The position numbers and the translations under genes are program-made. Shown here piece after piece: positions 1-8,141 of a stretch of DNA of 15,554 bases. Under the pieces are notes generated by a model. It ran no database searches. It was not told the DNA's origin and saw only the letters and a list, made by a program, of their open reading frames with translations. How positions within the stretch are numbered: the stretch's first letter is position 1; each line of letters starts with the position of its first letter. Origin of the DNA: Lichenicoccus sp964235615 (GTDB lineage: Bacteria; Pseudomonadota; Alphaproteobacteria; Acetobacterales; Acetobacteraceae); NCBI GenBank assembly GCA_964235615.1, contig CAXSEE010000094.1, forward strand, positions 1-15,554, in the 5' to 3' direction.

Positions 1-9
1 TCCCTACGC

Positions 10-282
10 ATGGACCACCGAATCATGCAAGATTTTTATGACACAGTAAGACTAGTGCTGGTCGCCACACCAGACCGGCCATTGGGTGAAACCATTCGCA
101 GTCAGCTTCGTGCGAATCCCGCCAATGCGCCTATCCTGCCGGAAGCCCTGTCGGCACTTGGAGGGCTCGAAGCAGGGTATCACGTAGACGTTGCTCGACT
201 TAATCCAGTCCTAATGGCCTGTTTCGACCAGATGTTCAGGAATTTGTCACGAGCGAACTCGCTCTGGACCCGGCTAAAATGA
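10..282 (+). CDS. Short unrecognised open frame, doubtful gene
   Basis: This is a 90-codon open frame starting with ATG close to the window edge. I do not recognise the protein. It has no signal peptide, membrane segment or known motif that I can see. Many codons end in A or T (for example ttt tat, aca gta aga cta), unlike the strongly G/C-ending codons of the PKS operon downstream. No Shine-Dalgarno sequence is visible in the nine bases before the ATG. Its stop overlaps the ATG of a second short frame (279-500) by ATGA, which could be a coincidence. It may be a genuine small protein, a fragment of a decayed or transferred gene, or simply non-coding. Confidence 0.22.
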   Translation: MDHRIMQDFYDTVRLVLVATPDRPLGETIRSQLRANPANAPILPEALSALGGLEAGYHVDVARLNPVLMACFDQMFRNLSRANSLWTRLK

Positions 283-500
283 TGACTGGTCTCCGAATGC
301 CAATCCTGATTCATCAGGGCGAGCGCGACCTACAGGTCAGACTAATATCCGACTGCATTGGGATCCGGCCAGGCGGGCAGGCACGCGGGGTCGCGACACC
401 GTATTCCACGACCGTCGCCCTGACCGTTTTTGCAGTGCCAAGCGAGCGGACTAACGTCGGCCGCCGGTTGCGTCGGAATAAAGCCGCTTTTCACCGGTAA
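279..500 (+). CDS. Short unrecognised open frame, very doubtful
   Basis: This is a 73-codon frame that overlaps the preceding short frame by ATGA. I recognise no domain. The C-terminal part is rich in Arg and Lys. A third short frame (430-621) overlaps its end in another register, which argues that the stretch is non-coding or decayed. It is listed only because it is the largest frame here. Confidence 0.12.
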   Translation: MMTGLRMPILIHQGERDLQVRLISDCIGIRPGGQARGVATPYSTTVALTVFAVPSERTNVGRRLRRNKAAFHR

Positions 501-728
501 TGGTCAGATGGCCTTGCCAGAACACGGCCTCGAAGCCGGTCACCCGGACGAGCTCGCGGTGCCGTGCGACCGCCTACTAGGCGCCAAACGGCGCGCTACC
601 GGGGCGCCAACCAGGGTGTGAAGTGTTACCCCTCGCCCTACCTTCGATGGTGTTCGAGGGAAAAATGGCGGTAAACGATCGAGCTACGCCAACTATGAGA
701 CCCGTTCAACCAAAGGATCAGGCTGCCA
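301..728. other. Upstream region of the PKS operon without a convincing gene
   Basis: No open frame here carries a recognisable domain. A 6-base inverted repeat, CCCTCG (630-635) and CGAGGG (655-660), flanks a 19-base loop and is followed by GGAAAAATGG. It could be a weak hairpin or a regulator site, but it lacks a T-tract and is not a convincing terminator. The promoter of the PKS operon must lie in or before this stretch. I could not identify a confident sigma70 -35/-10 pair. Confidence 0.4.
713..717 (+). promoter_or_regulatory. Ribosome binding site of the PKS gene
   Basis: AAGGA lies 11 bases before the ATG at 729. It supports that ATG as the PKS start. The conserved ketosynthase fold begins only about 14 residues later, so the leader is short and reasonable. 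Confidence 0.5.
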
Positions 729-3700
729 ATGTTTTCCTCCAACGTCCAGACGCGAGTGGAGACCTCGAGTCTCGCGGTGGTCGGTGCCGCCTGCCGGCTC
801 CCCGGCGCGGGTAACGAGGACGCGTTCTGGCGACTGCTGGATGACGGCCAGTGCGCGGTCGGCGGATTGCCGGCAGGCCGCTGGCACCCGGAGCGCTTTT
901 TCCATCCGCGCAGGACCGAGCCTGGATTCAGCTATTCGTTCGCCGGAGGCTACATCGCCGATCCGATGAGCTTCGATCCGGGCGTATTCGGAATTTCGCC
1001 GCGCGAAGCCGAGGAAATGGACCCGCAGCAGCGGATGCTGCTGGAGACCGTCTGGAACGCGCTCGAGGATGGCGGCATTTCGCCGGGCTCGATCGCGGGC
1101 ACCAATGTCGGCGTCTATGTCGGCGCGTCCGGGCTGGATCACGGCAACCTGCATGTCGCCGATCCGGGCTCGATCGACAGCCATTTCATGACCGGCAACA
1201 CGCTCTCGATCCTGTCCAACCGCATTTCCTACATCTACGACCTGCGCGGGCCGAGCTTCACGGTGGACACCGCCTGCTCGTCCTCGCTGGTCGCCTTCGC
1301 CCAGGCCCAGGCGGCAATCGCGTCCGGCCAGATCGACATGGCGATCGTCGCCGGCGTGAATCTGCTGCTATCGCCGTTCCCGTTCATCGGGTTCTCGCGC
1401 GCCTCGATGCTATCCCCGACCGGCCTGTGCCGCCCGTTCTCCGCCGCGGCCGATGGCTACGTCCGGGGCGAAGGTGTCGTGGCGATGGTGCTGACGCGGC
1501 TCGAGACAGCGATCTCGTCGGGTTACCGGGCACGCGCCGTGGGCCTGGCATCGGGGATCAATTCCGACGGCCGGACCAACGGCATCGCGCTGCCGGCGAC
1601 CGAGGGCCAGAAAACCCTGCTGGACCAGCTGTACGGGCATGCCGGGATCGACCCCAACCGCCTGGCCTTCCTCGAGGCGCATGGTACCGGCACCAGGGTC
1701 GGCGATCCGGCGGAAGCGGCCGCCATCGGCCGGGCCCTGGGCCAGCGTCGCGACGCGCCGCTGCCGATCGGCTCGGTCAAGTCCAATATCGGGCATCTTG
1801 AGCCGGCATCCGGCCTTGCCGGCCTGTTCAAGGCGATCCTGGCGCTGGAGCATCGCCGGCTGCCGGCATCGCTGCATCTCGCCGCGATCAACCCCGCCAT
1901 CGATTTCGCTGAACTGAATCTGGTCCTGGCGACGCAGCCGGTCACGTTGCCGGCCTCCGGCACCTGGCTTGCCGGCGTGTCGTCGTTCGGGTTCGGCGGC
2001 ACCAACGCGCATGTGGTGATCCGTCAGCCCGAGCCTAGCGAGCTGCCCGGAGCCCGGTCGAACGACCCACCGGGGCCTTCTGCCGAACTGCTGGTGCTGT
2101 CCGCGCATTCCCGTCAGGCACTGCGCGACACCAGCCGCGCCTACGCCGACCTGATCGAGGCCGGCGGCGATGCAGCGCAGCTCGCCACGGCCCTGGCATG
2201 GCAGCGCGATCTCGCCGGCCATCGCATCGCCCTGCCGCTGGCCGAGGCCACGACCGGCACGCTGCGAAGTTTTGCCGACACCGGTGGCCTCGCCGGTGGT
2301 GCTGACGGCGTCGCCCCCTCGCAGCCGCCAGTCACCTGCTTCGTCTATTCCGGCAACGGCAGTCAGTGGATCGGCATGGGCCGGGCGGCATTCGCCCGGA
2401 ACGAGGTGTTCCGCGATCGCTTCCGCGCCGTCGATGCCAGTTTCGCCCGCCATGCCGACTGGTCTCTGGTCGATGCCCTGCACGATCCGGACATCGCCGG
2501 TTCGCGCAAGCAGGCCGAGCTGGTGCAGCCGTTGCTGTTCGCCGTGCAAGCGGCACTCACCGCAGGGCTCGCGGCCTTTGGCCTCCGGCCGGACATGGTG
2601 CTGGGCCACAGTGTCGGCGAGATCGCGGCCGCGGAAGCTTCCGGGGCGCTGAGCCTCGACGAGGCCGTGCGGGTCATTTTCCATCGCAGCAGCCAGCAGG
2701 AGGCCGCGCACGGCCTGGGCGGCATGGCGGTCGCCAACATGTCGAGCGACGCCGCCGAGGCACTGTTCCTGGAAGGCGGCCTGCACGGGCTGGAGGTCGC
2801 CGCGATCAACAGCCCCGGCTCGGTCAGCGTCGCCGGCCCGATGGACGCGATCCACGCCTTCTCGCGGCTGGCGCGCAAACGCCGGATCGCCGCCCGGGTC
2901 CTGGAGCTTCCCTACCCGTTCCATTCCAGCCTGCTGGAGAAGCTGCGCACGCCGCTGCTGGCGGCGTTCGGCACCGTGGTATCGCAGCCCGGCCTTGCCA
3001 CCTTCATCTCCACGGTCACCGGCGACATCACCCCGGGCGCCCTGCTGGATACCGACTACTGGTGGAGGAATGTTCGCCAGCCGGTGCTGTTCAGCGACGC
3101 GATCGAGACCGCGGGCCGGCAGGGTGCGACCGTCTTCATCGAGATAGGCCCGCGACCGATCCTCCATAGCAGCATCGCCGATACACTGCGCGAGGCCGGC
3201 CTCAGCGGCTCGGTCGTGCCGAGCCTGGGCGAGAAGCCGGCCGACGGGGATCCGCTGCTCAGGGTGCTGGCCCGCGCGGTCGTGCTGGGCTGCGCCGTGG
3301 ACCGGCCCCGGGTGTTCGGCGCCCGGCCATCCGGCGGCGTCCGGCTGCCGCCCTATGCGTGGCAGCGCAAGACCTACCGGCAGGCCCGGACCAACGAGGC
3401 GATGGACCTGTCGGGCGATGCGCCACGCCACCCGCTGATCGGCAGCCGCCTGCTGTCGGGCACGCCGGAATGGCGCAACCTGATCGATGCGACAGTGGTG
3501 CCTTACCTCTCCGACCATCGTATCGACGGCGAGATCGTGCTGCCCGCCACTGCGTTCGCCGAAATGGCTCTGGCGGTCGCCCGCGAGGTGTTTCCGAGCG
3601 GCCCGATCGGGCTGGAGGACTTCGACCTGCTGCAGTGGCTGACGCTGCAGCCGGACCAGATGCGCGAGCTGTCGGTGCGGCTGCACGGCGACACGGCCAC

Positions 3701-6700
3701 GGTGGAAATCTGGAGCCGGCGCCGCCATGGCAGCATCGAATGGACCCTGCATGCCAGGGGCCGGATCGTCCAGGTCGCCTCGCCGGTGCCCGCCTTCCTG
3801 CCACGGGTGCCACTCCCCAAGCACCTGACCGCCGACCAGGTTTATGACAGCGCCAGCGCCAGCGGCATGAGCTACGGGCCATTGTTCCGTCGCGTGCTTG
3901 GCGGTGCTCGCAGCGACACGCTGATGGACGTCGAGCTGGCGCCGTACGAGGAGGCGTCGGGCTTGTCCGGCCGCCGCCAGATCCTGCATCCGATCGCGCT
4001 CGACTCAGCCTTCCACGCCATGTTCGACAACATCAAGCGGCGCGCGGACGAGCGCCATGCCTACCTGCCGGTCAGGTTCGGAGCACTCCGGGTCGAACGC
4101 GATCATGCCGTGCCCGCCCGCGCCAGGGTGGTGATCGACCGGGAAACCGACCAGTCGCTCTCGGTCGGCGTCACCCTCTACGACCGGGATGGCCAGTTCA
4201 TCGCCGGGCTGACCGGCGGGCTGTTCCGTGCGGTCGTGCTGGAACACCGAGCGCACGACAGCGTGTTATTCCAGTCAAAGCCGGTCCGACTGTCACGACA
4301 GGCGTCCTCGGCCGGCGCGCAGGCAGGCGTGACCGCGACACTCGAGCGGCTCGGCGCTCAGGCGGCGCCGGATGAATGGCTCTATCTCGGCGCGTTCGCC
4401 CGGTCCCTGGCGTTCCGGAGCCTGCACGACCTGTTCGGCGCGGCGACGATCCGGCCGAGCGCCGGGGTGGTGGCGGCGAGGTCGGTGCCGCTGCTCAGAA
4501 GCCTGCTCGCTGCCTTGCGGCATGCCGGCCTCGCCACAGAAGCGGCTGCGGGCTGGAGCCTGGCGGCCGAGAGCGGCTTTCCGGATCCGCGCGACATCCT
4601 GCAGACCTTCGCCGCCGAGTTTCCCGGCGCCAGCTCCGAGATCGTGCTGGCCGCGCAGGCTCTCGCCGGACTCGACCACGCACTGCGGACCGGCGAGGCG
4701 CCGCAGCGCAGCGCCGGCACGACCGAACGGTTCGAGAGCAGCTCGATCCTGCTGGCGCCGGTGCTGGATGCGGCACGCGCGGTCTGCGCGGACCTGCAGG
4801 CGCGCATCGCGCCGGAACCCCTGCGCGTGCTGGTCGCCGAGCCGTTCTGTCTCGGCATCCTGCAGAGCCTGGCGTCGCTGGTGCGGGACCGCCTGGTGAC
4901 GGTCACCGTCATCGGCATCGACCAGAAGCAGCTCAACCTGGTGGCGGCCCGACACGGCGCCGTTGCGGGCATCGCCTTCCTGGCGGCCGATCCCGAAACG
5001 GCCGCCGATCTCGGCCCGTCCTTCGACCTGGCACTCGGCCTGGGGTTCGGCCCGCTCTTCGCCGGCGACGCGGCACTCGGCCGGGCCCTCGCCCATCGCC
5101 TCGCCCCCGGCGCGCCCCTCTGCATCCTGCAGCCTCCGGACAATCCGGTGTTCGACTGCCTGCTCGGCATGGACGAGGGCTGGTTCGCGCAGTCCATTGG
5201 CGCACGACCCCCGATCGGGCGGGTCGCGGCGGCGCGGGATGACAGCCGGATGATCGCTGCCGCTGGGTTCGACGAGATCCGCACGTACCGGCTCGGCGAA
5301 GAGGTCGGCAGCATCCTGACCGGTACGACCAGGACACCCACGCCCGGCACACGCACGCCCAGCACAGGCGAGGTCGCCCGCGCCATGGACGACGCGACCG
5401 GCATGGCGCCGGTATTGCTGCTGCAGGACTGGCCGGAGCTGGCCGATGCGCTGGCGGCCGGCGGCCATACCGTCCGCCTGTCCCCGGGCACCAGACTGGC
5501 GACGACCGTGAAACAGGCCAGCGACGCCACCGAATTGGTGTTCCGGGCCTACCGGGCCGAGCAGGGTGGCCTGGATCGCTCCATCGCCGAGCTTTCGGCA
5601 ATGCTGGAGCTGATCCAGACAACGCGATGCCGGCTCTGGGTGATCGTGCGCGGCCTGCGCTCCGACCGGGAAGCGGGGATCGATCCGCTCGCCGAAGCCG
5701 TCTGGAGCTTCGTTCGTGTCGCTATCAACGAATATCCCGGAACAGAGCTCAGGCTGGTCGACCTGGCACTCGATCTGCACGCCGACGATGCCGCGCGGCG
5801 GCTTGCCACACTGATGGCCGCGCCCGGCGACGAGACCGAGCTGTTGCTGGATGCGGCCGGCATCTTGGCCACGCGTATGGTCGCGACCCCGCCTGCCGCC
5901 GACCCCGTCGCCGCCGTGCGCCTGCAGCTCGGGTCGCAGGGGGCCATGGCCAGTTTCGATTGGGTGGAAGCCAGCCGCCGCGCGCCCGATGCCGGCGAGA
6001 TCGAGATCGAGATCAGCGCATCCGGGCTTAATTTCCGCGATGTCATGCTGGCCAGCGGCCTGCTCGACGACGACGTGCTGGATGACGGGCTTGCCGGCGC
6101 GGTGTTCGGTTTCGAATGCTCCGGGCATGTGCTCCGTGTGGGCCGGGACGTCGCGCATCTGAAGCCGGGCGATGCGGTCATGGGGTTCGGACGCGAGAGC
6201 TTCGCCACCCACAGCACCGCCGACGCGCGCGTGTTCACGCGTGTGCCGGACGGGATCTCGACCGTTGCCGCCGCGAGCATTCCGGTTGCGTTCCTGACCG
6301 CCTGGTATTCCCTGGTGCATATGGCGCAGATCCAGCCGGGCGAGTGGGTGCTGATCCATGGCGCGGCGGGTGGCGTGGGCATCGCCGCGATGCAGATCGC
6401 CCGCCTGCGCGGCGCGCGCATCGCCGCCACCGTTAGCTCGCCGGAAAAGCGCGCGCTGGTCGCGGCGTTCGGTGCCGAGAAGATCTACAACTCGCGCAGC
6501 ACAGCATTTCTCGACGAGATCCGCGCGGATATCGGCGGCGTCGACGTGGTGCTGAATTCCCTCGCCGGGGAAGCCATGCTGGCGAGCCTCAAATGCCTCA
6601 GGCCGTTCGGCCGTTTCATCGAGCTCGGCAAGCGCGACTACGTGCAGAACACCTCGCTCGGGCTGCGCCCGTTCCGGCGCAACCTGAGCTATTTTGGCGT

Positions 6701-8141
6701 CGATCTGGATCAGCTGCTGGCCGCCAATCTGCCGCTGGTCGAGCGGCTGCTGGCGGAACTCGCGACGCATTTCGACACGGGCGCATTGTCGCCGCTGCCG
6801 CATCGCAGTTTCGACTGGCACGAGGTCGATCGCGCCTTCCACCTGATGCAGTCGGCGGGGCATGTCGGAAAGCTGATCGTGCGTCCGGCCGCACGACCCG
6901 TTGCCACGCGCGTTGCCCATATGCCGTTCCAGCCGAAAAATGGCGTGCATCTGGTGGTCGGCGGTGCCGGCGGCTTCGGCTTCGAGGCGGCCGCCTGGCT
7001 TGCGGAACGCGGTGCCGGGACCATTGTCGTGGCGTCCAGGCGCGGTGTGATCGAGCCGCATCTGCAGACACGCCAGGCCGCGATCGGGGCCGATGGCACC
7101 ACGCTGCTGGTCGAGACCCTGGACGTCACCGACGCGGACGCAGTCGCGGAATTGATCGACCGGCTGGCACGCACTCACGGACGGCTGGCGGGGGTCATTC
7201 ATGCGGCGATGGTGCTGGATGACGGCATGATCGCGAGCCTGGATCCGGTCCGTACCCGCGCGGTGCTGGCGCCCAAGATCGACGGCGCCGACAATCTGGA
7301 TCGTGCGACACGCGGGATGGCGCTCGATTATTTCGTCGCGTTCTCGTCGATCACCACCATGGTCGGCAATCCGGGCCAGGGCGCATATGTTGCGGCAAAC
7401 GGCTATCTGCAGGGCCTGATGGCGCAACGGCGCGCGGCCGGGCTGCCCGGTCTTGCGGTCGGCTGGGGCGCCATCGCCGATGTCGGGATCCTGGCGCGCG
7501 ATGCGGAGGTCGCGGGACGGCTGGCACGGCTTACCGGCATCGAGGCGATGCAGTCTCGCGCGGCTCTGGCTCATCTGGAAACCTTGCTGTCTCGTCCTCG
7601 CGAGTTTCCAGCGACAAACTATTGCGCGCTGTTCAGCCCGGGCGAGGCGCTGCAGAAGCTGAAGCTGCTGCAGACCCCTGCCTTCGCCCATATGTTCACT
7701 GTTGCCGACGGCCTCGCTCCGATCGAGGTCGACCTCGCCACCCGGATCGAAGGCAAGAGCGCGGGCGATGCCCGCGCCCTGGTCGCGGGACTCGTTGCCG
7801 CCGAGGTTGCGCGTATTTTCCGACTGCCCCCCGAAGAAATCGAAATGGCTCGGCCGCTCGACGAACTTGGACTGGATTCAATGATGAGCCTGGATTTACG
7901 GATGAGCATCGAGAAACGCTTTGGGATCGAGCTGCCGGTCGTCGCGATCACCGCCGGCATCAGCGTGAACGACCTTGCCGCCCGGCTGATCACCAGCCTT
8001 CGCGCCGGCGCGCAGCCGGAAGAGGATGCCGGGCTGCGCATGATGCAGCAGCATGGCCTCGACGATGCCAGCCTCGCCGCGGGAATGGTGGTAATCGACA
8101 GTGCCGCCAGGCAGCACGATATCGCGAAGGTCCTGCTATGA
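729..8141 (+). CDS. Reducing type I polyketide synthase, KS-AT-DH-(MT)-(KR)-ER-KR-ACP
   Basis: This 2470-residue multidomain synthase probably works iteratively on malonyl-CoA to build a reduced acyl chain. KS (about 12-430) has Cys183 in DTACSSS, His318 in EAHGTGT and His356 in KSNIGHLE. AT (about 535-835) has Ser628 in GHSVGE and YPFH with His732; the Phe fits malonyl preference. DH (about 900-1170) has His930 in an HxxxGxxxxP motif and Asp1092 in DSAFH. Residues about 1215-1530 occupy the methyltransferase position but lack a glycine-rich SAM motif. About 1555-1720 looks like a structural KR half. ER (about 1725-2052) has the NADPH loop HGAAGGVG (1877-1884). KR (about 2072-2250) has GGAGGFG, LDD (2163-2165), Ser2207, Tyr2220 and Asn2224. 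ACP (about 2340-2422) carries Ser2384 in GLDS. There is no thioesterase; a 48-residue tail follows. Its stop overlaps the oxoamine synthase start, which suggests chain release by that enzyme. Domain calls are firm; iteration and product are inferred. Confidence 0.95.
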   Translation: MFSSNVQTRVETSSLAVVGAACRLPGAGNEDAFWRLLDDGQCAVGGLPAGRWHPERFFHPRRTEPGFSYSFAGGYIADPMSFDPGVFGISPREAEEMDPQQRMLLETVWNALEDGGISPGSIAGTNVGVYVGASGLDHGNLHVADPGSIDSHFMTGNTLSILSNRISYIYDLRGPSFTVDTACSSSLVAFAQAQAAIASGQIDMAIVAGVNLLLSPFPFIGFSRASMLSPTGLCRPFSAAADGYVRGEGVVAMVLTRLETAISSGYRARAVGLASGINSDGRTNGIALPATEGQKTLLDQLYGHAGIDPNRLAFLEAHGTGTRVGDPAEAAAIGRALGQRRDAPLPIGSVKSNIGHLEPASGLAGLFKAILALEHRRLPASLHLAAINPAIDFAELNLVLATQPVTLPASGTWLAGVSSFGFGGTNAHVVIRQPEPSELPGARSNDPPGPSAELLVLSAHSRQALRDTSRAYADLIEAGGDAAQLATALAWQRDLAGHRIALPLAEATTGTLRSFADTGGLAGGADGVAPSQPPVTCFVYSGNGSQWIGMGRAAFARNEVFRDRFRAVDASFARHADWSLVDALHDPDIAGSRKQAELVQPLLFAVQAALTAGLAAFGLRPDMVLGHSVGEIAAAEASGALSLDEAVRVIFHRSSQQEAAHGLGGMAVANMSSDAAEALFLEGGLHGLEVAAINSPGSVSVAGPMDAIHAFSRLARKRRIAARVLELPYPFHSSLLEKLRTPLLAAFGTVVSQPGLATFISTVTGDITPGALLDTDYWWRNVRQPVLFSDAIETAGRQGATVFIEIGPRPILHSSIADTLREAGLSGSVVPSLGEKPADGDPLLRVLARAVVLGCAVDRPRVFGARPSGGVRLPPYAWQRKTYRQARTNEAMDLSGDAPRHPLIGSRLLSGTPEWRNLIDATVVPYLSDHRIDGEIVLPATAFAEMALAVAREVFPSGPIGLEDFDLLQWLTLQPDQMRELSVRLHGDTATVEIWSRRRHGSIEWTLHARGRIVQVASPVPAFLPRVPLPKHLTADQVYDSASASGMSYGPLFRRVLGGARSDTLMDVELAPYEEASGLSGRRQILHPIALDSAFHAMFDNIKRRADERHAYLPVRFGALRVERDHAVPARARVVIDRETDQSLSVGVTLYDRDGQFIAGLTGGLFRAVVLEHRAHDSVLFQSKPVRLSRQASSAGAQAGVTATLERLGAQAAPDEWLYLGAFARSLAFRSLHDLFGAATIRPSAGVVAARSVPLLRSLLAALRHAGLATEAAAGWSLAAESGFPDPRDILQTFAAEFPGASSEIVLAAQALAGLDHALRTGEAPQRSAGTTERFESSSILLAPVLDAARAVCADLQARIAPEPLRVLVAEPFCLGILQSLASLVRDRLVTVTVIGIDQKQLNLVAARHGAVAGIAFLAADPETAADLGPSFDLALGLGFGPLFAGDAALGRALAHRLAPGAPLCILQPPDNPVFDCLLGMDEGWFAQSIGARPPIGRVAAARDDSRMIAAAGFDEIRTYRLGEEVGSILTGTTRTPTPGTRTPSTGEVARAMDDATGMAPVLLLQDWPELADALAAGGHTVRLSPGTRLATTVKQASDATELVFRAYRAEQGGLDRSIAELSAMLELIQTTRCRLWVIVRGLRSDREAGIDPLAEAVWSFVRVAINEYPGTELRLVDLALDLHADDAARRLATLMAAPGDETELLLDAAGILATRMVATPPAADPVAAVRLQLGSQGAMASFDWVEASRRAPDAGEIEIEISASGLNFRDVMLASGLLDDDVLDDGLAGAVFGFECSGHVLRVGRDVAHLKPGDAVMGFGRESFATHSTADARVFTRVPDGISTVAAASIPVAFLTAWYSLVHMAQIQPGEWVLIHGAAGGVGIAAMQIARLRGARIAATVSSPEKRALVAAFGAEKIYNSRSTAFLDEIRADIGGVDVVLNSLAGEAMLASLKCLRPFGRFIELGKRDYVQNTSLGLRPFRRNLSYFGVDLDQLLAANLPLVERLLAELATHFDTGALSPLPHRSFDWHEVDRAFHLMQSAGHVGKLIVRPAARPVATRVAHMPFQPKNGVHLVVGGAGGFGFEAAAWLAERGAGTIVVASRRGVIEPHLQTRQAAIGADGTTLLVETLDVTDADAVAELIDRLARTHGRLAGVIHAAMVLDDGMIASLDPVRTRAVLAPKIDGADNLDRATRGMALDYFVAFSSITTMVGNPGQGAYVAANGYLQGLMAQRRAAGLPGLAVGWGAIADVGILARDAEVAGRLARLTGIEAMQSRAALAHLETLLSRPREFPATNYCALFSPGEALQKLKLLQTPAFAHMFTVADGLAPIEVDLATRIEGKSAGDARALVAGLVAAEVARIFRLPPEEIEMARPLDELGLDSMMSLDLRMSIEKRFGIELPVVAITAGISVNDLAARLITSLRAGAQPEEDAGLRMMQQHGLDDASLAAGMVVIDSAARQHDIAKVLL
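8126..8130 (+). promoter_or_regulatory. Ribosome binding site of the oxoamine synthase gene
   Basis: GAAGG lies 7 bases before the ATG at 8138, inside the last codons of the PKS gene. It fixes the start of the second gene and, with the ATGA overlap, points to translational coupling. Confidence 0.6.

Noticed and set aside
630..660. Inverted repeat CCCTCG/CGAGGG as a terminator
   Set aside because: It has a short stem with a 19-base loop and no T-tract on either side. It is kept only as a weak possible hairpin.
1410..3989. 859-codon open frame on the minus strand
   Set aside because: It is an antisense shadow of the high-GC PKS gene, Gln/Arg/Gly-rich with no domain. The plus strand encodes intact KS, AT and DH.
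4293..7691. 1132-codon open frame on the minus strand
   Set aside because: It is antisense to the PKS ER/KR region, with composition typical of a reverse-complement frame and no recognisable motif.
7622..8137. Upstream extension of the oxoamine synthase frame
   Set aside because: It overlaps the PKS ACP in another register and is Arg-rich without similarity. ATG 8138 with GAAGG 7 bases upstream is the credible start.
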